Positions 10,548-18,740 of a stretch of 64,000 nt of DNA are shown in pieces. The number at the start of each line of letters is the position of its first letter. The stretch's first letter is position 1. The notes under the pieces are model-generated. The model saw only the letters and a program-made list of their open reading frames with translations. It was not told the origin of the DNA and made no database searches. A program made the translations under genes and the position numbers. Location: positions 186,001-250,000 of the forward strand of contig NZ_FNIE01000009.1 of NCBI RefSeq assembly GCF_900103985.1, written 5' to 3'. The DNA comes from Actinacidiphila guanduensis (GTDB lineage Bacteria; Actinomycetota; Actinomycetes; Streptomycetales; Streptomycetaceae).

Positions 10548-11582
10548 TCAGAGCGCGGGCCAGGTGACGGTGGCGGCGCCCCAGGCGAGGCCGCCGCCGA
10601 ACGCGGTCATCAGCACCCGGTCGCCGGCCACCAGCGAGCCCTCCTCGCTCGCCTGGGCGAGCAGCAGCGGGATCGAGGCGCCGCCGGTGTTGCCGACCCG
10701 CTCGATGTTGGACAGCTGCCGCTCGGGCTCGATGCCGAGCCGCTCGGCGACCGCGGTCAGGATGCGGGCGTTGGCCTGGTGCGCGGCGAACCGGTCGACC
10801 TGGTGCGGCTGCCAGCCGGCCGCGGCCAGCGACCGCAGCGAGGTCTCGGTCATCCGCTCCACCGCCTGCCGGTAGGTGGCGCGGCCGTTCATCTTGAAGA
10901 ACTCCTCGCCGGGTGCGGCCGGCACCCCCGACGAGCGCTGCCGGGAGCCACCGGCCGGCACGCCGATCAGGTCGCTGTTCTCGCCGTCGCTGCCCAGCAC
11001 GATGGGGCCCACCGCGCCCGGCTCGCGCGGCGAGCCGGCCCGCAGCACCACCGCGCCGGCGCCGTCGGCGAAGATCACCGCGGTGCCGCGGTCCTGCGGG
11101 TCGATGATCGTGGTGAAGGCGTCGGCGGCGATCACCAGCACCCGCTCCGCGATGCCGCCGGCGATCAGGCCGGAGCCGGCCGCCAGCGCGTAGAGGAAGC
11201 CGGTGCACACCGCCGCCACGTCGAAGGCGGGCACGCCGCTCAGCCCCAGCCGGGTGGCGACCGCCGGCGCGGTGGCCGGGCAGATGTGGTCCGGGGTGGT
11301 GGTGGCCAGCACCACGGCGTCCACCTGCGAGTCGTCGGCGGACTTCAGCGCCCGCCGGCCGGCCTCCACCGCCAGGTCGGAGGTGGCGGTGCCGGGCGAG
11401 ACGACATGCCGGGTGGCGATGCCGGTGCGGGTGCGGATCCACTCGTCGGAGGTGTCCAGCCGGGCCACCAGGTCCTCGTTGGTGACCAGGTTCGGCGGCA
11501 CGTAGCCGCCGACGCCGGCCACCACCGCCGCCCGCCCGGGGGCGGGCGCGGCGGGCAGCGGCGCTGCGGGGAACGCCGTCAC
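10548..11582 (-). CDS. 3-oxoacyl-ACP synthase III (KASIII/FabH-like)
   Basis: The 344-residue thiolase-fold enzyme has the KASIII catalytic triad: Cys126 in AAVCTGFLYAL, His268 in AHQANARI and Asn298 in GNTGGASIP. Such enzymes condense an acyl-CoA starter, or sometimes an aminoacyl unit, with malonyl-ACP, or transfer acyl groups. GTG is the start, and its first bases overlap the stop of the diiron oxygenase gene (GTGA), so the two are coupled. In the azoxy context it may select a starter for the alkyl chain, or extend the seryl carboxyl by two carbons as labelling of elaiomycin suggests. The sequence does not decide between these. Confidence 0.92.
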   Translation of the reverse strand: MTAFPAAPLPAAPAPGRAAVVAGVGGYVPPNLVTNEDLVARLDTSDEWIRTRTGIATRHVVSPGTATSDLAVEAGRRALKSADDSQVDAVVLATTTPDHICPATAPAVATRLGLSGVPAFDVAAVCTGFLYALAAGSGLIAGGIAERVLVIAADAFTTIIDPQDRGTAVIFADGAGAVVLRAGSPREPGAVGPIVLGSDGENSDLIGVPAGGSRQRSSGVPAAPGEEFFKMNGRATYRQAVERMTETSLRSLAAAGWQPHQVDRFAAHQANARILTAVAERLGIEPERQLSNIERVGNTGGASIPLLLAQASEEGSLVAGDRVLMTAFGGGLAWGAATVTWPAL

Positions 11583-12574
11583 GGGGTCTCACTCCGCTCC
11601 AGCACCTCGACCGGCAGGCCCATGTAGGCCATCCGGCTCGCGGCCATCTCGTCGGTCCACTGCTCGGCCATGTCGTAACGCTGGTCGGGGGTGGTGTCGA
11701 GCAGCCGCACGCCCGGCCAGACCTCGTAGTCACCGATCAGGTGGGCCTGCTCGTGCATGCCCTGCTGGAACAGCTCCTCGCGGTGGATGACGTAGGGGCG
11801 GTCGGGCACCCGGTCCCACAGCTCGGTGCCGGCCCGCAGGATCTCCAGCAGCCGCGGCCGGTACTCCGGGTGGTCGCGGACGTGGTCGCGCAGGATCGTG
11901 CTCGCCACGGTCAGGTGCCGGATCTCGTCGATCGCGGTGCCGCGGGAGATCTCCCGGGTGGCCTCAGACAGCGGGGTCCACTTGCGCTCGCTCAGCTCGG
12001 CGGCCGGGGCGAGCACCCCCTCGATGACGATGGCGAAGACGGCCACGCCGCCGGCGAAGTCGCCCTGGTCGCGGATGATCTCCAGGGTGAAGTCCTCCAC
12101 CGGCTGCAGCACCTCCCGGCGGTAGTCGGCGGCCATGTGGTCGATGTCGGCCAGCAGCGTCTTCTCCGGCAGGCCGAGTTCGACCAGGTGGTTGCGGAAC
12201 ACCCGGGCGTGCCGGGCCTCGTCGATCAGCTGGGTCGCGTAGAACTCCATCTGCGGGATGCCGGGGGCCCGCGAGACGTACTCGCCCAGCAGCCGGGTGG
12301 CGATCTCCTCCGACAGGGCGCGGAACCCGAACTCCAGCACCAGGGCCTCGCGCAGCGGGCCCGGCTCGGTGAGGAACTCCGGCACGTCGGCCCGGTCGTG
12401 GTGGCCGGAGACGCCGCGGTCCTTCAGCGTGCCCTGGGCGACCTCGGTGATCCAGTACGCCAGGTTGCACCGCTCGGGGCCCAGGGCCAGCTCCTTTGCC
12501 CCGTCGAGCAGGCCGGGAGCGGTCTCCCAGTCGGCCTCCTGCGCTGTGGGTCGCGCCTTGGGTGCGGTGGTCAT
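11579..12574 (-). CDS. Ferritin-like non-heme diiron oxygenase, VlmB-like
   Basis: The 331-residue, mostly helical protein has the diiron ligand pattern of the ferritin/R2 superfamily: Glu89 or Glu90 in ALSEE, the DEARH motif (Glu119, His122), Glu185 in IVIEGVL and the DEIRH motif (Glu217, His220). In valanimycin biosynthesis the diiron enzyme VlmB oxidises the N-N single bond of the hydrazine intermediate by four electrons to the azoxy group. The same role is inferred here from the fold and from the surrounding VlmR-, VlmO- and VlmH-type genes. Both ends overlap neighbouring genes by four bases. AurF-type N-oxygenase activity is an alternative. Confidence 0.85.
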   Translation of the reverse strand: MTTAPKARPTAQEADWETAPGLLDGAKELALGPERCNLAYWITEVAQGTLKDRGVSGHHDRADVPEFLTEPGPLREALVLEFGFRALSEEIATRLLGEYVSRAPGIPQMEFYATQLIDEARHARVFRNHLVELGLPEKTLLADIDHMAADYRREVLQPVEDFTLEIIRDQGDFAGGVAVFAIVIEGVLAPAAELSERKWTPLSEATREISRGTAIDEIRHLTVASTILRDHVRDHPEYRPRLLEILRAGTELWDRVPDRPYVIHREELFQQGMHEQAHLIGDYEVWPGVRLLDTTPDQRYDMAEQWTDEMAASRMAYMGLPVEVLERSETP

Positions 12575-13131
12575 GACGGCACGGTCTCCTTGAGGTCGAA
12601 GGGCCGGTCCTCGCTCTCGGCGACCGGGATGAGGGTCCCGGCGAACATGTCGCCGGAGTAGCTGATCAGCGGGTCGCCGTCGGCGGCGACGGCGTTGACC
12701 ACCGCGCCGAGCAGCACCTCGTGGTCGCCGACGGTGAAGGAGCCGACGACCCGGCAGTCGTAGTGCGCGAGGGCGCCGACGAACAGCGGCGCGTGCGCGT
12801 ACGGCGACGGCCGCCACTCGATACCGGCGAACTGGCCGGGGCCGTCCGGGCGGGAGCTCTCGGCGAACCAGCGGGCCAGCCGGCCCTGCTGGCCGCTGAG
12901 CACGTTGACCGCGAACCGGCCCTCGGCGACGGCGAGCGCGGCCAGCACCGAGCCGGACTTCAGGCAGGCGCCGAGCACCTGCGGACGGCGCGAGATACGG
13001 GTGACCGTGGACACGGTGGTGCCGTGCCGGCGGCCGTCGTGCTCGGCGGTGAGCACCGAGACGGGCGAGGCGAGCGCGCGCAGGGCGCGGTTGTGCTCGT
13101 TCCAGCGGCTGCGCAGGGCGATGCCGGTCAT
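12571..13131 (-). CDS. FMN-binding flavin reductase, VlmR-like
   Basis: This 186-residue protein has the split-barrel flavin reductase fold. Its N terminus, FNRALRAL-like ALASPVSVLTAEHDG, is followed by GTTVSTVTRISRRPQVLGACL, the FMN-binding segment, and then by FAVNVLSGQQGRLARWFA. Such enzymes deliver reduced flavin to two-component monooxygenases, here most likely to the N-hydroxylase at 15567-16709, as VlmR does for VlmH. ATG 13131 overlaps the preceding stop by four bases, and its own stop overlaps the diiron gene by four. The tight coupling supports a shared pathway. Confidence 0.9.
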   Translation of the reverse strand: MTGIALRSRWNEHNRALRALASPVSVLTAEHDGRRHGTTVSTVTRISRRPQVLGACLKSGSVLAALAVAEGRFAVNVLSGQQGRLARWFAESSRPDGPGQFAGIEWRPSPYAHAPLFVGALAHYDCRVVGSFTVGDHEVLLGAVVNAVAADGDPLISYSGDMFAGTLIPVAESEDRPFDLKETVPS

Positions 13132-13697
13132 CGGGCCGCCCCCCGTCCGGCCGCGACGGTCTGCGAGACGCCCTCGGCGGCCGGGCGGGCGGCCGGGATG
13201 TGGCCGACCGGCGCCGGGTGGCCGGGCTCGGTGGGGTGACCCACCGGCTTGGGGTGCTTGAGGCCCAGGTCGTCCAGCAGCCGCAGGTAGCCGGGCTGGC
13301 GCACCGGCTCGAAGGGCAGCGCGAAGGATTTCATGAAGTTGCCGAACAGGCCGCGGTCGCCGAACAGGTGGAACGGCAGCAGCAGCAGCGCCCACTCGGG
13401 CTTGACCAGCCAGCACCACAGCGCGGCGACGGCGCCCTGGGCGATCAGGCTGTGCATGACGTTGTAGGCGACGTAGTAGCCCTTGTGGATCGGCTGCCCG
13501 CCGGAGCGGCGGAAGGCGATCGCGCCGGGGATGTAGCCGATCAGGTCGATGTAGAGGAACAGCGCCACGGCCACCGGCCACCGGATGTCGGTGGCGTGGG
13601 CGATGATCAGCCCGGTGCTCACCGCGAGGCCGACGAGGTACTCGGCGCGGTGCAGGGAGTAGGTTCTCGGGGTCTCGAAGGGGTTTGCCTGGTCCAC
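13128..13697 (-). CDS. Small polytopic membrane protein, VlmO-like N-N bond-forming candidate
   Basis: The 189-residue protein has three or four membrane segments (about residues 20-38, 41-61, 74-97 and 101-112) and a Pro/His-rich polar tail from about 145. Histidines 16, 34, 71, 82 and 110, with Asp51 and Asp114, lie in or near the membrane segments and could bind metal. In valanimycin biosynthesis the membrane protein VlmO rearranges the O-seryl hydroxylamine to an N-N bonded hydrazine. This gene is the only membrane protein fused into the overlapping VlmR/VlmB-type operon, so it is assigned that role by context. GTG 13697 has gggagggt upstream. Confidence 0.65.
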   Translation of the reverse strand: MDQANPFETPRTYSLHRAEYLVGLAVSTGLIIAHATDIRWPVAVALFLYIDLIGYIPGAIAFRRSGGQPIHKGYYVAYNVMHSLIAQGAVAALWCWLVKPEWALLLLPFHLFGDRGLFGNFMKSFALPFEPVRQPGYLRLLDDLGLKHPKPVGHPTEPGHPAPVGHIPAARPAAEGVSQTVAAGRGAAR

Positions 13698-13712
13698 GGC
13701 GGGACCCTCCCG

Positions 13713-14207
13713 TCAGCTCGCGGTGGGCGCGGCGGCGGCCGCCGCGTCCAGGTCGATGTCGGTGTCGAGGATGGTGGTGCCGGGGAAGAAGCCGGTGACG
13801 GCCCAGGCGATCGTCTCCCTGATGACGCGCTCGGCGATCGGGTCGAGGATGCTGGCCAGGCTCGGGATGCCGAAGTCGAAGTCGGCGCTGAAGACCACGG
13901 AGACGTCCGGGCCCTGCTGGCTGAGCGACCACACGCCCTCGAAGCTGTCGAAGTCGCCGTCGGTCTGCTCGAACCGGATCTGGAGCAGGTCCGGCAGGAA
14001 GGTGTCCTCCTCGGTCCAGCGCAGCAGGCCGCTGCGGAAGTGCAGCTCCCAGCTGGAGCTGCCGACCGGCTCGGGCAGCGTGGCGTGCACCTCGGTGGCC
14101 CGTACGTGCGGGGCGAGTTCGGGGTAGCGCTCCCAGCGCGGGACGGTCGCGAAGACCTCCTCGGCGGAGGTGAGGCGGACCAGGGCGTGGAGTTCGACGT
14201 GTCGCAT
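13713..14207 (-). CDS. SRPBCC/polyketide cyclase-like protein
   Basis: The 164-residue protein resembles aromatase/cyclase-like START-fold proteins: MRHVELHALVRLTSAEEVFATVPRWERYPELAP, then a GVWSL-type strand, and a C-terminal helix with IAERVIRETIAWAV. The fold has a deep hydrophobic cavity and may bind the lipophilic intermediate; no catalytic residues can be named. It starts two bases from the aminotransferase stop and ends 15 bases before the VlmO-like gene, so it is part of the same transcript. Confidence 0.75.
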   Translation of the reverse strand: MRHVELHALVRLTSAEEVFATVPRWERYPELAPHVRATEVHATLPEPVGSSSWELHFRSGLLRWTEEDTFLPDLLQIRFEQTDGDFDSFEGVWSLSQQGPDVSVVFSADFDFGIPSLASILDPIAERVIRETIAWAVTGFFPGTTILDTDIDLDAAAAAAPTAS

Positions 14208-14209
14208 GG

Positions 14210-15490
14210 TCAGTTGCCGCCTTCGGGCATCGTGGCCGAGTGTCGGACGAGGTCGACGGTGGCCTTGTCGAAGGAGTCGAGCAGGAACTCGACATCCGCG
14301 TCGGTGAGGATCGCGGGCGGGGTGAACCGCACCACGGAGGAGCCGTTCATCGAGTGGTTGGCGACGACGCCGTGGTTGAACAGCTCGATGAGGAGTTCGC
14401 CGGCCAGCCCGGGCTCCACGAGCTGGACGCCGATCAGCAGGCCCTGGCCGCGGACCTCCATGACCAGGTCGGGGATGTTGCGCTGGGCGATCTCGGTGAT
14501 CCGCGGCAGCAGCCGGGCACCGAGGTCGCGGGAGCGGGCGACCAGGTCCTCCTCGCGCATGGCCCGCACGGTGCCCTGCACGGCGGCCATCAGCACCGGC
14601 TGGCCGGAGAAGGTCGCGGTGTGCACGTAGGGGTCCTTGTCGAACGGCCGGAACGCCTTGCGGGTGGCCACCGCGGCCGACACCGGCAGCACGCCACCGC
14701 CGAGCGCCTTGCCGGCCAGCAGCACATCGGGCGTGACGCCCTCGAAGTCCAGGCCCCACCACTCGCCGAGCCGGCCGAAGCCGGTCTGCACCTCGTCGAG
14801 GATCAGGAAGCCGTCGAACTCCCGGACCAGTTCCTCGACCTGCTTCAGGTAGCCCTTGGGGGGGATGATCACGCCGCCCTCGCCCTGCACCGGCTCCAGG
14901 ATCACGGCGACCTCGCCGGGGTGGGCGGACAGCTCGGCGCGCAGGGCATCGACGTCGCCGAACGGCAGGTGCAGCACATCGGGGATGAGCGGGCGGAAGG
15001 GCGCCTGGTAGACGTCCTTGGCGGTGGCCGACAGGGCGCCCAGGGTCTTGCCGTGGTAGCCGCCCTTCATGGAGACCGTGCGCTTGCGGCCGTTCGCGCG
15101 GGCGAGCTTCAGGCCGGTCTCCACCGCCTCGGCGCCGGACAGGGCGAAGTGCACCCGGTCCAGGCCCTCGGGGGCGACCGAGACCAGCGCCTCGGCGGCG
15201 CGGGCCACGGTGGGCTCCAGCAGGATGCGGGTGGAGGTCGGGTGGGTGTCCAGCTGGCGGCGGACCTCCTCCATCACGATCGGGTGGCGGGCGCCCATGA
15301 TGAACACCCCGTAGCCGCCGGCGTTCAGGAACCGCTCGCCGTCGCTGGTGGTCAGCCAGGCGCCCTCGGAGGCCACCTCCATGTGGCTGCCGAAGAGTTC
15401 GGCGAGGGTGGCCCGGCCCTTGCTCAGGTGGGCCCGGTAGAGCCGGAGGGTCTCCGCCTCCAGGTCGACCGGGTTCTCGGTCACGGTCAT
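14210..15490 (-). CDS. Class III PLP aminotransferase
   Basis: The 426-residue fold-type I enzyme has Lys261 (LLAGKALGGG) for the PLP Schiff base, Asp232 (LDEVQTGFGR) for the pyridine nitrogen and the GGYHGKTLGAL phosphate-binding region. Omega-aminotransferases of this class convert aldehydes to primary amines. It sits two genes after the aldehyde-dehydrogenase-like enzyme and next to the amine N-hydroxylase, which fits conversion of a fatty aldehyde to the long-chain amine that becomes one azoxy nitrogen. This replaces the valine decarboxylase of valanimycin. ATG 15490 gives the normal length. Confidence 0.92.
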   Translation of the reverse strand: MTVTENPVDLEAETLRLYRAHLSKGRATLAELFGSHMEVASEGAWLTTSDGERFLNAGGYGVFIMGARHPIVMEEVRRQLDTHPTSTRILLEPTVARAAEALVSVAPEGLDRVHFALSGAEAVETGLKLARANGRKRTVSMKGGYHGKTLGALSATAKDVYQAPFRPLIPDVLHLPFGDVDALRAELSAHPGEVAVILEPVQGEGGVIIPPKGYLKQVEELVREFDGFLILDEVQTGFGRLGEWWGLDFEGVTPDVLLAGKALGGGVLPVSAAVATRKAFRPFDKDPYVHTATFSGQPVLMAAVQGTVRAMREEDLVARSRDLGARLLPRITEIAQRNIPDLVMEVRGQGLLIGVQLVEPGLAGELLIELFNHGVVANHSMNGSSVVRFTPPAILTDADVEFLLDSFDKATVDLVRHSATMPEGGN

Positions 15491-15566
15491 GTCGGATGGC
15501 TCTCGCTTTCGAATCCGGTGGAGCGGTACGGGGCTCGGCGGGCAGGCGCGATGTGCCGGACAGGGT

Positions 15567-16709
15567 CTAGGACAGGTCGAGCGGGGCGCCGCCGGCGTAG
15601 GCGAGCAGGGGCTCGACCGTGGCGCCTCGGGACGGCGGGTGGAAGGCGAGCGGGCGGACCGAGCCGGCCAGCCGGGCGTGCGCGCCGGAGCGGATGAAGT
15701 CGATGCCGCCGAGCAGTTCCAGGGCCAGCGAGGTGGCCTGGGCGAGCGCCTCCTGGGCGGCGAACCGGGCGATCAGCACCTGGTTGACCGCCTCCTCACC
15801 GGTGACGCCGTCGCGCACCGCGCGGGCGGCGCCCATCAGCAGGTCGAAGGCGGACTCGGTGTGCAGCAGCAGGGCGCCGCGCTCGGAGGCGCTGCCCCGC
15901 CCGCGGGTGAGCACCTCCTCGGTCAGCCCCGCCGCGGCGCCGGCGTAGCCGGCCGAGACGAGCATTTCGAACCAGACGAACCCGGCGTTCTGCAGGTCCT
16001 CGATCCGGGCCGGGTCGTCCTCGGTGGTGCGCACCACCATGTCCTCGGGGACGAACACCCCCGCCAGCCGCACCTCGTTGCTCTCGGCGGCGGCCAGCAC
16101 CTCGGTGCCCCAGAACGGGTGCACGGTCAGCCCGGGCGACTTCGCGTCCACCAGGGCCAGCGCCAACTCCGGCTCGCCGCCGTCCCGTCCGGGCACCGCG
16201 ATGCTCGCGGTGAGCAGGCTCATCGACTGCGACAGGCTGCAGGGCTTCTTGCTGCCGTCGAGCAGGTAGCCGCCCTCGGTCGGCGTCGCGGTGACCGCCG
16301 GGGTGAGGATGTTCTGCTGGGTGCGGCCCTCGGCCCAGCCGGAGGCCATCAGCCGCTGCTCGGGCACCACGGTCCGCAGGATGTGCAGTTGGGCGTCGGT
16401 CAGGCGGCCGGGGCCGTCGGCCAGCGCGTAGAGCATCGCCGCGGTGAAGTGGTGCATGGTGCTCGCCGCCGCCAGCGACGGCGACAGCGAGCCGACCGCG
16501 CGCTGCACCAGCACCGCGTCCACCGGGTCGGCGCCCTGGCCCCCGTATGCGGCCGGGATGAGCAGCCCGGCGCCGCCGGCCGCCCGGAACAGGTCGATCA
16601 CCGGGCTGCCCGGCGCTTCCCGCTCCTCGAACGGCAGCGCGGCCAGGGCCTTGACGAGCCCGGGATGGAAGCGCTCGCAGGCGCTGCGGGCGGTGTCGAG
16701 AGATCTCAC
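15567..16709 (-). CDS. Acyl-CoA dehydrogenase-fold amine N-hydroxylase, VlmH-like
   Basis: This 380-residue flavoprotein has the acyl-CoA dehydrogenase fold, with an N-terminal helical domain, a central beta domain around ASGWAEGRTQQN and LLDGSKKPCSLSQ, and a C-terminal helical bundle. Isobutylamine N-hydroxylase (VlmH) and DszC-type monooxygenases share this fold and use reduced flavin supplied by a partner reductase. Such a reductase is encoded four genes downstream. The inferred reaction is amine to N-alkylhydroxylamine. True dehydrogenase activity is possible but is less consistent with the neighbours. GTG at 16709 is the start, with a weak ribosome binding site (aaaggtg). Confidence 0.82.
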   Translation of the reverse strand: MRSLDTARSACERFHPGLVKALAALPFEEREAPGSPVIDLFRAAGGAGLLIPAAYGGQGADPVDAVLVQRAVGSLSPSLAAASTMHHFTAAMLYALADGPGRLTDAQLHILRTVVPEQRLMASGWAEGRTQQNILTPAVTATPTEGGYLLDGSKKPCSLSQSMSLLTASIAVPGRDGGEPELALALVDAKSPGLTVHPFWGTEVLAAAESNEVRLAGVFVPEDMVVRTTEDDPARIEDLQNAGFVWFEMLVSAGYAGAAAGLTEEVLTRGRGSASERGALLLHTESAFDLLMGAARAVRDGVTGEEAVNQVLIARFAAQEALAQATSLALELLGGIDFIRSGAHARLAGSVRPLAFHPPSRGATVEPLLAYAGGAPLDLS

Positions 16710-16836
16710 GACGGGGTCACACCTTTCGCGGGAGGCGGGTTGAGGCAGGTTGAGGCGGGGCGCGGCCGAATGCCGCCGGGTACGGGAGGCGCGCCGGTCC
16801 GGGCCGGGTCGGGGGGGGGGCGGCCCGGACCGGCGG

Positions 16837-18438
16837 TCAGGAGCCGAAGATCGCCCGGTGCGGGCTGATGTCGCGGGCGACGCTGACGCCCTGCACGTGG
16901 GAGGTCTTGAGCATCGGGTAGTTGGCCTCGCCGAACACCCCGCCGGTCAGGCCTGTGCCGCCGTGGCTGGGCAGGTAGGGCAGGAAGCCGATGTGCGAGT
17001 CGTTGATCTTCAGCAGGCCGCCGTTGACGACGCGCTGCACGAAGGTGTCGACGACCTTGTCGTCCTTCGCCCACAGCGAGTTGCGCAGCCCGTACTCGTT
17101 GGTGTTGACGAAGTCGAGGAAGCGGTCGAGCAGGACGTCGTCGTCACCGGGCTCGGCCACCACGATCGGCAGCAGCGGGAAGAACGTCTCGTGCCGGACG
17201 ACGTCGTGCTCGCGGGCCGCGGCCATCCCGTCCACCCGCAGCACCGTCGGCTGCAGGAACACGCCGGTCTCGGAGGGGGTGCCGTCCAGTTCGGTGCGCC
17301 TGCCGCCGACCACCAGCTGCGCGCCCTGTTCCAGCGCCCGGTCCAGCAGCCCGAAGAACCGCTCGGTGCGGCGGACCGGGGAGAGCAGCACGTCCTCCTG
17401 GTCCGGGTAGCCCGGCCGCACATCGGCCACCTGGCGCTTGACCTCCGCGATGAGGTCGTCGGCGACCTCGGGGTGCACCAGCACGTAGTTGGGCACCATG
17501 CAGATCTGGCCGGAGCCGTAGAAGGACTCGGTGATCGCCTCGGCGGCGTACGTCAGGTCGGCGTCCTTCCAGACGATGATCCCGTCGTTGCCGGCCAGTT
17601 CGAGGATCGGCTTCTTGCCGTTGGCCACGCAACTCTCCTGGAAGCGCAACCCCTCCTGGCTGCCGCCGATGTAGAAGATGTCGTCGATCAGCGGGCTGCT
17701 GATCCACCGGTCGAGGGTCTGCTTGGGGTTGGCGCAGACCACGTTGAGCACGCCGGGGGGCGCGCCCACCTCGTCCAGCAGCGGGGCCGCCACGTCCCGC
17801 AGCACCCACAGGGTGCTCAGCGCGATGCTGCGCGGGGCACGCACCACCACGGCGTTGCCGGCCATCATGGCCAGCACCGCGAGGGCGGCGCTGGGCGCCG
17901 GGGCGTTCTGCGGCGGGTTGAAGGCCACTACGCCGTCCGGCTGGCGGCGCACGATCAGCCGGCGGCCCTCGTGCTCGAACTCGGTGTGCATCTGCTGCGC
18001 GTACCAGCGGATGCTCTCCTCGCTGTAGACCTGGAGCAGGCAGCTCAGCTCCCAGCGAGCCAGCTTCACCGGGTGCGACTCGGCGACCAGCATCTCCACG
18101 AACTCGTCCTGCCGGCGCAGCAGTTCCTCACGGAAGAGGGTGCCGAGCCGGATGCGGCGCTCCAGCGGGGCGGCCGCCCAGCCCGGTGCGGCCGCCGCGG
18201 CCGCCTCGCTGGCCAGGTCGATGGCCGCGTCGTCGGCGATCGCGCACCGGCCGACGACGTAGGGGTGCTCCGCGGCGGGCGAGTCCGCGTCCTTCTCCAG
18301 GGTGCGTTTGAGGCTGACGCTGGTGAAGACGTCCTCGAGCAGCGACTTGGCGGTCACGGTGTAGACCCACCCGTCGCCCTCGATGTCTTTTCCGGCGATA
18401 TACAGCCCGTAGCTGCGAATTTGTTTCCCGGGATTCAT
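16837..18438 (-). CDS. Aldehyde dehydrogenase superfamily enzyme, probable acyl-thioester reductase
   Basis: The 533-residue protein has the ALDH fold with nucleophile Cys313 (YGSGQICMVPNYVL) and Glu280 (LELAGND). It differs from ordinary ALDH in an extended N terminus of about 60 residues and in the FNPPQNAP segment. Next to an aminotransferase, the useful direction is reduction of an acyl thioester to an aldehyde, as in LuxC-like and acyl-CoA reductases; this is inference. ATG 18438 is preceded by gaaggg. It is the first gene of the long minus-strand operon, and upstream lies an 11-bp-spaced heptamer array that fits SARP control. Confidence 0.82.
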   Translation of the reverse strand: MNPGKQIRSYGLYIAGKDIEGDGWVYTVTAKSLLEDVFTSVSLKRTLEKDADSPAAEHPYVVGRCAIADDAAIDLASEAAAAAAPGWAAAPLERRIRLGTLFREELLRRQDEFVEMLVAESHPVKLARWELSCLLQVYSEESIRWYAQQMHTEFEHEGRRLIVRRQPDGVVAFNPPQNAPAPSAALAVLAMMAGNAVVVRAPRSIALSTLWVLRDVAAPLLDEVGAPPGVLNVVCANPKQTLDRWISSPLIDDIFYIGGSQEGLRFQESCVANGKKPILELAGNDGIIVWKDADLTYAAEAITESFYGSGQICMVPNYVLVHPEVADDLIAEVKRQVADVRPGYPDQEDVLLSPVRRTERFFGLLDRALEQGAQLVVGGRRTELDGTPSETGVFLQPTVLRVDGMAAAREHDVVRHETFFPLLPIVVAEPGDDDVLLDRFLDFVNTNEYGLRNSLWAKDDKVVDTFVQRVVNGGLLKINDSHIGFLPYLPSHGGTGLTGGVFGEANYPMLKTSHVQGVSVARDISPHRAIFGS

Positions 18439-18493
18439 CGTGCGGACCCTTCGGAAAATAAATCTCAATCGGATTCCAGGCCAAATCGGATTG

Positions 18494-18538
18494 ATGATGG
18501 CAGCCCGCTCTGACCGCGCCCTGACACGGTGCTGATCC
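18494..18538 (-). promoter_or_regulatory. SARP-type operator/promoter of the azoxy operon
   Basis: On the minus strand three heptamers, GGATCAG, GTGTCAG and CGGTCAG, follow one another at exactly 11-bp intervals (plus-strand starts 18532, 18521 and 18510). About 11 to 12 bases after the last one is a CATCAT/TCATCA sequence that could be the -10 box. Direct heptamers at 11-bp spacing ahead of a -10 box are the standard SARP target layout. The array lies 70 to 100 bases before the ALDH-like gene. The remaining part of the 302-base gap to 18740 holds a GC-rich tract and the palindrome described separately. Confidence 0.75.
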
Positions 18539-18610
18539 GGGGGATATGGTGGCCCGCAGCGTTTTCCCGGGTATTGGGCGGGCGGGCCGCCGGGCCGCGG
18601 GAGGCGGTTC

Positions 18611-18636
18611 ATTACCTGGGGGGTAATTGACCCCCC
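18611..18636. promoter_or_regulatory. Palindromic operator candidate before the exporter gene
   Basis: The sequence ggggggtaattgacccccc is an imperfect palindrome centred on an AT core, and attacc/ggtaat forms an additional inverted repeat. It stands out in a GC-rich background, about 105 bases before the MFS gene. It may be an operator for the XRE/MmyB-type regulator at the end of the same plus-strand operon; this is a guess from position only. Confidence 0.4.
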
Positions 18637-18740
18637 GGAAACGGGGCGACAGGCTGGGAAAGCGCCCGGCCCGCGTGCATCGGCTCCGGCCGGCGGCGTG
18701 CCGTGAACCCCCACGTGAACCGATCGGGAGTACGACTCAG

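Noticed and set aside
12571..14295. A long 574-codon fused frame covering flavin reductase and upstream genes
   Set aside because: The upstream part is antisense-like low complexity in another gene's space. The ATG at 13131 and the four-base overlap with the membrane protein gene define the true reductase.
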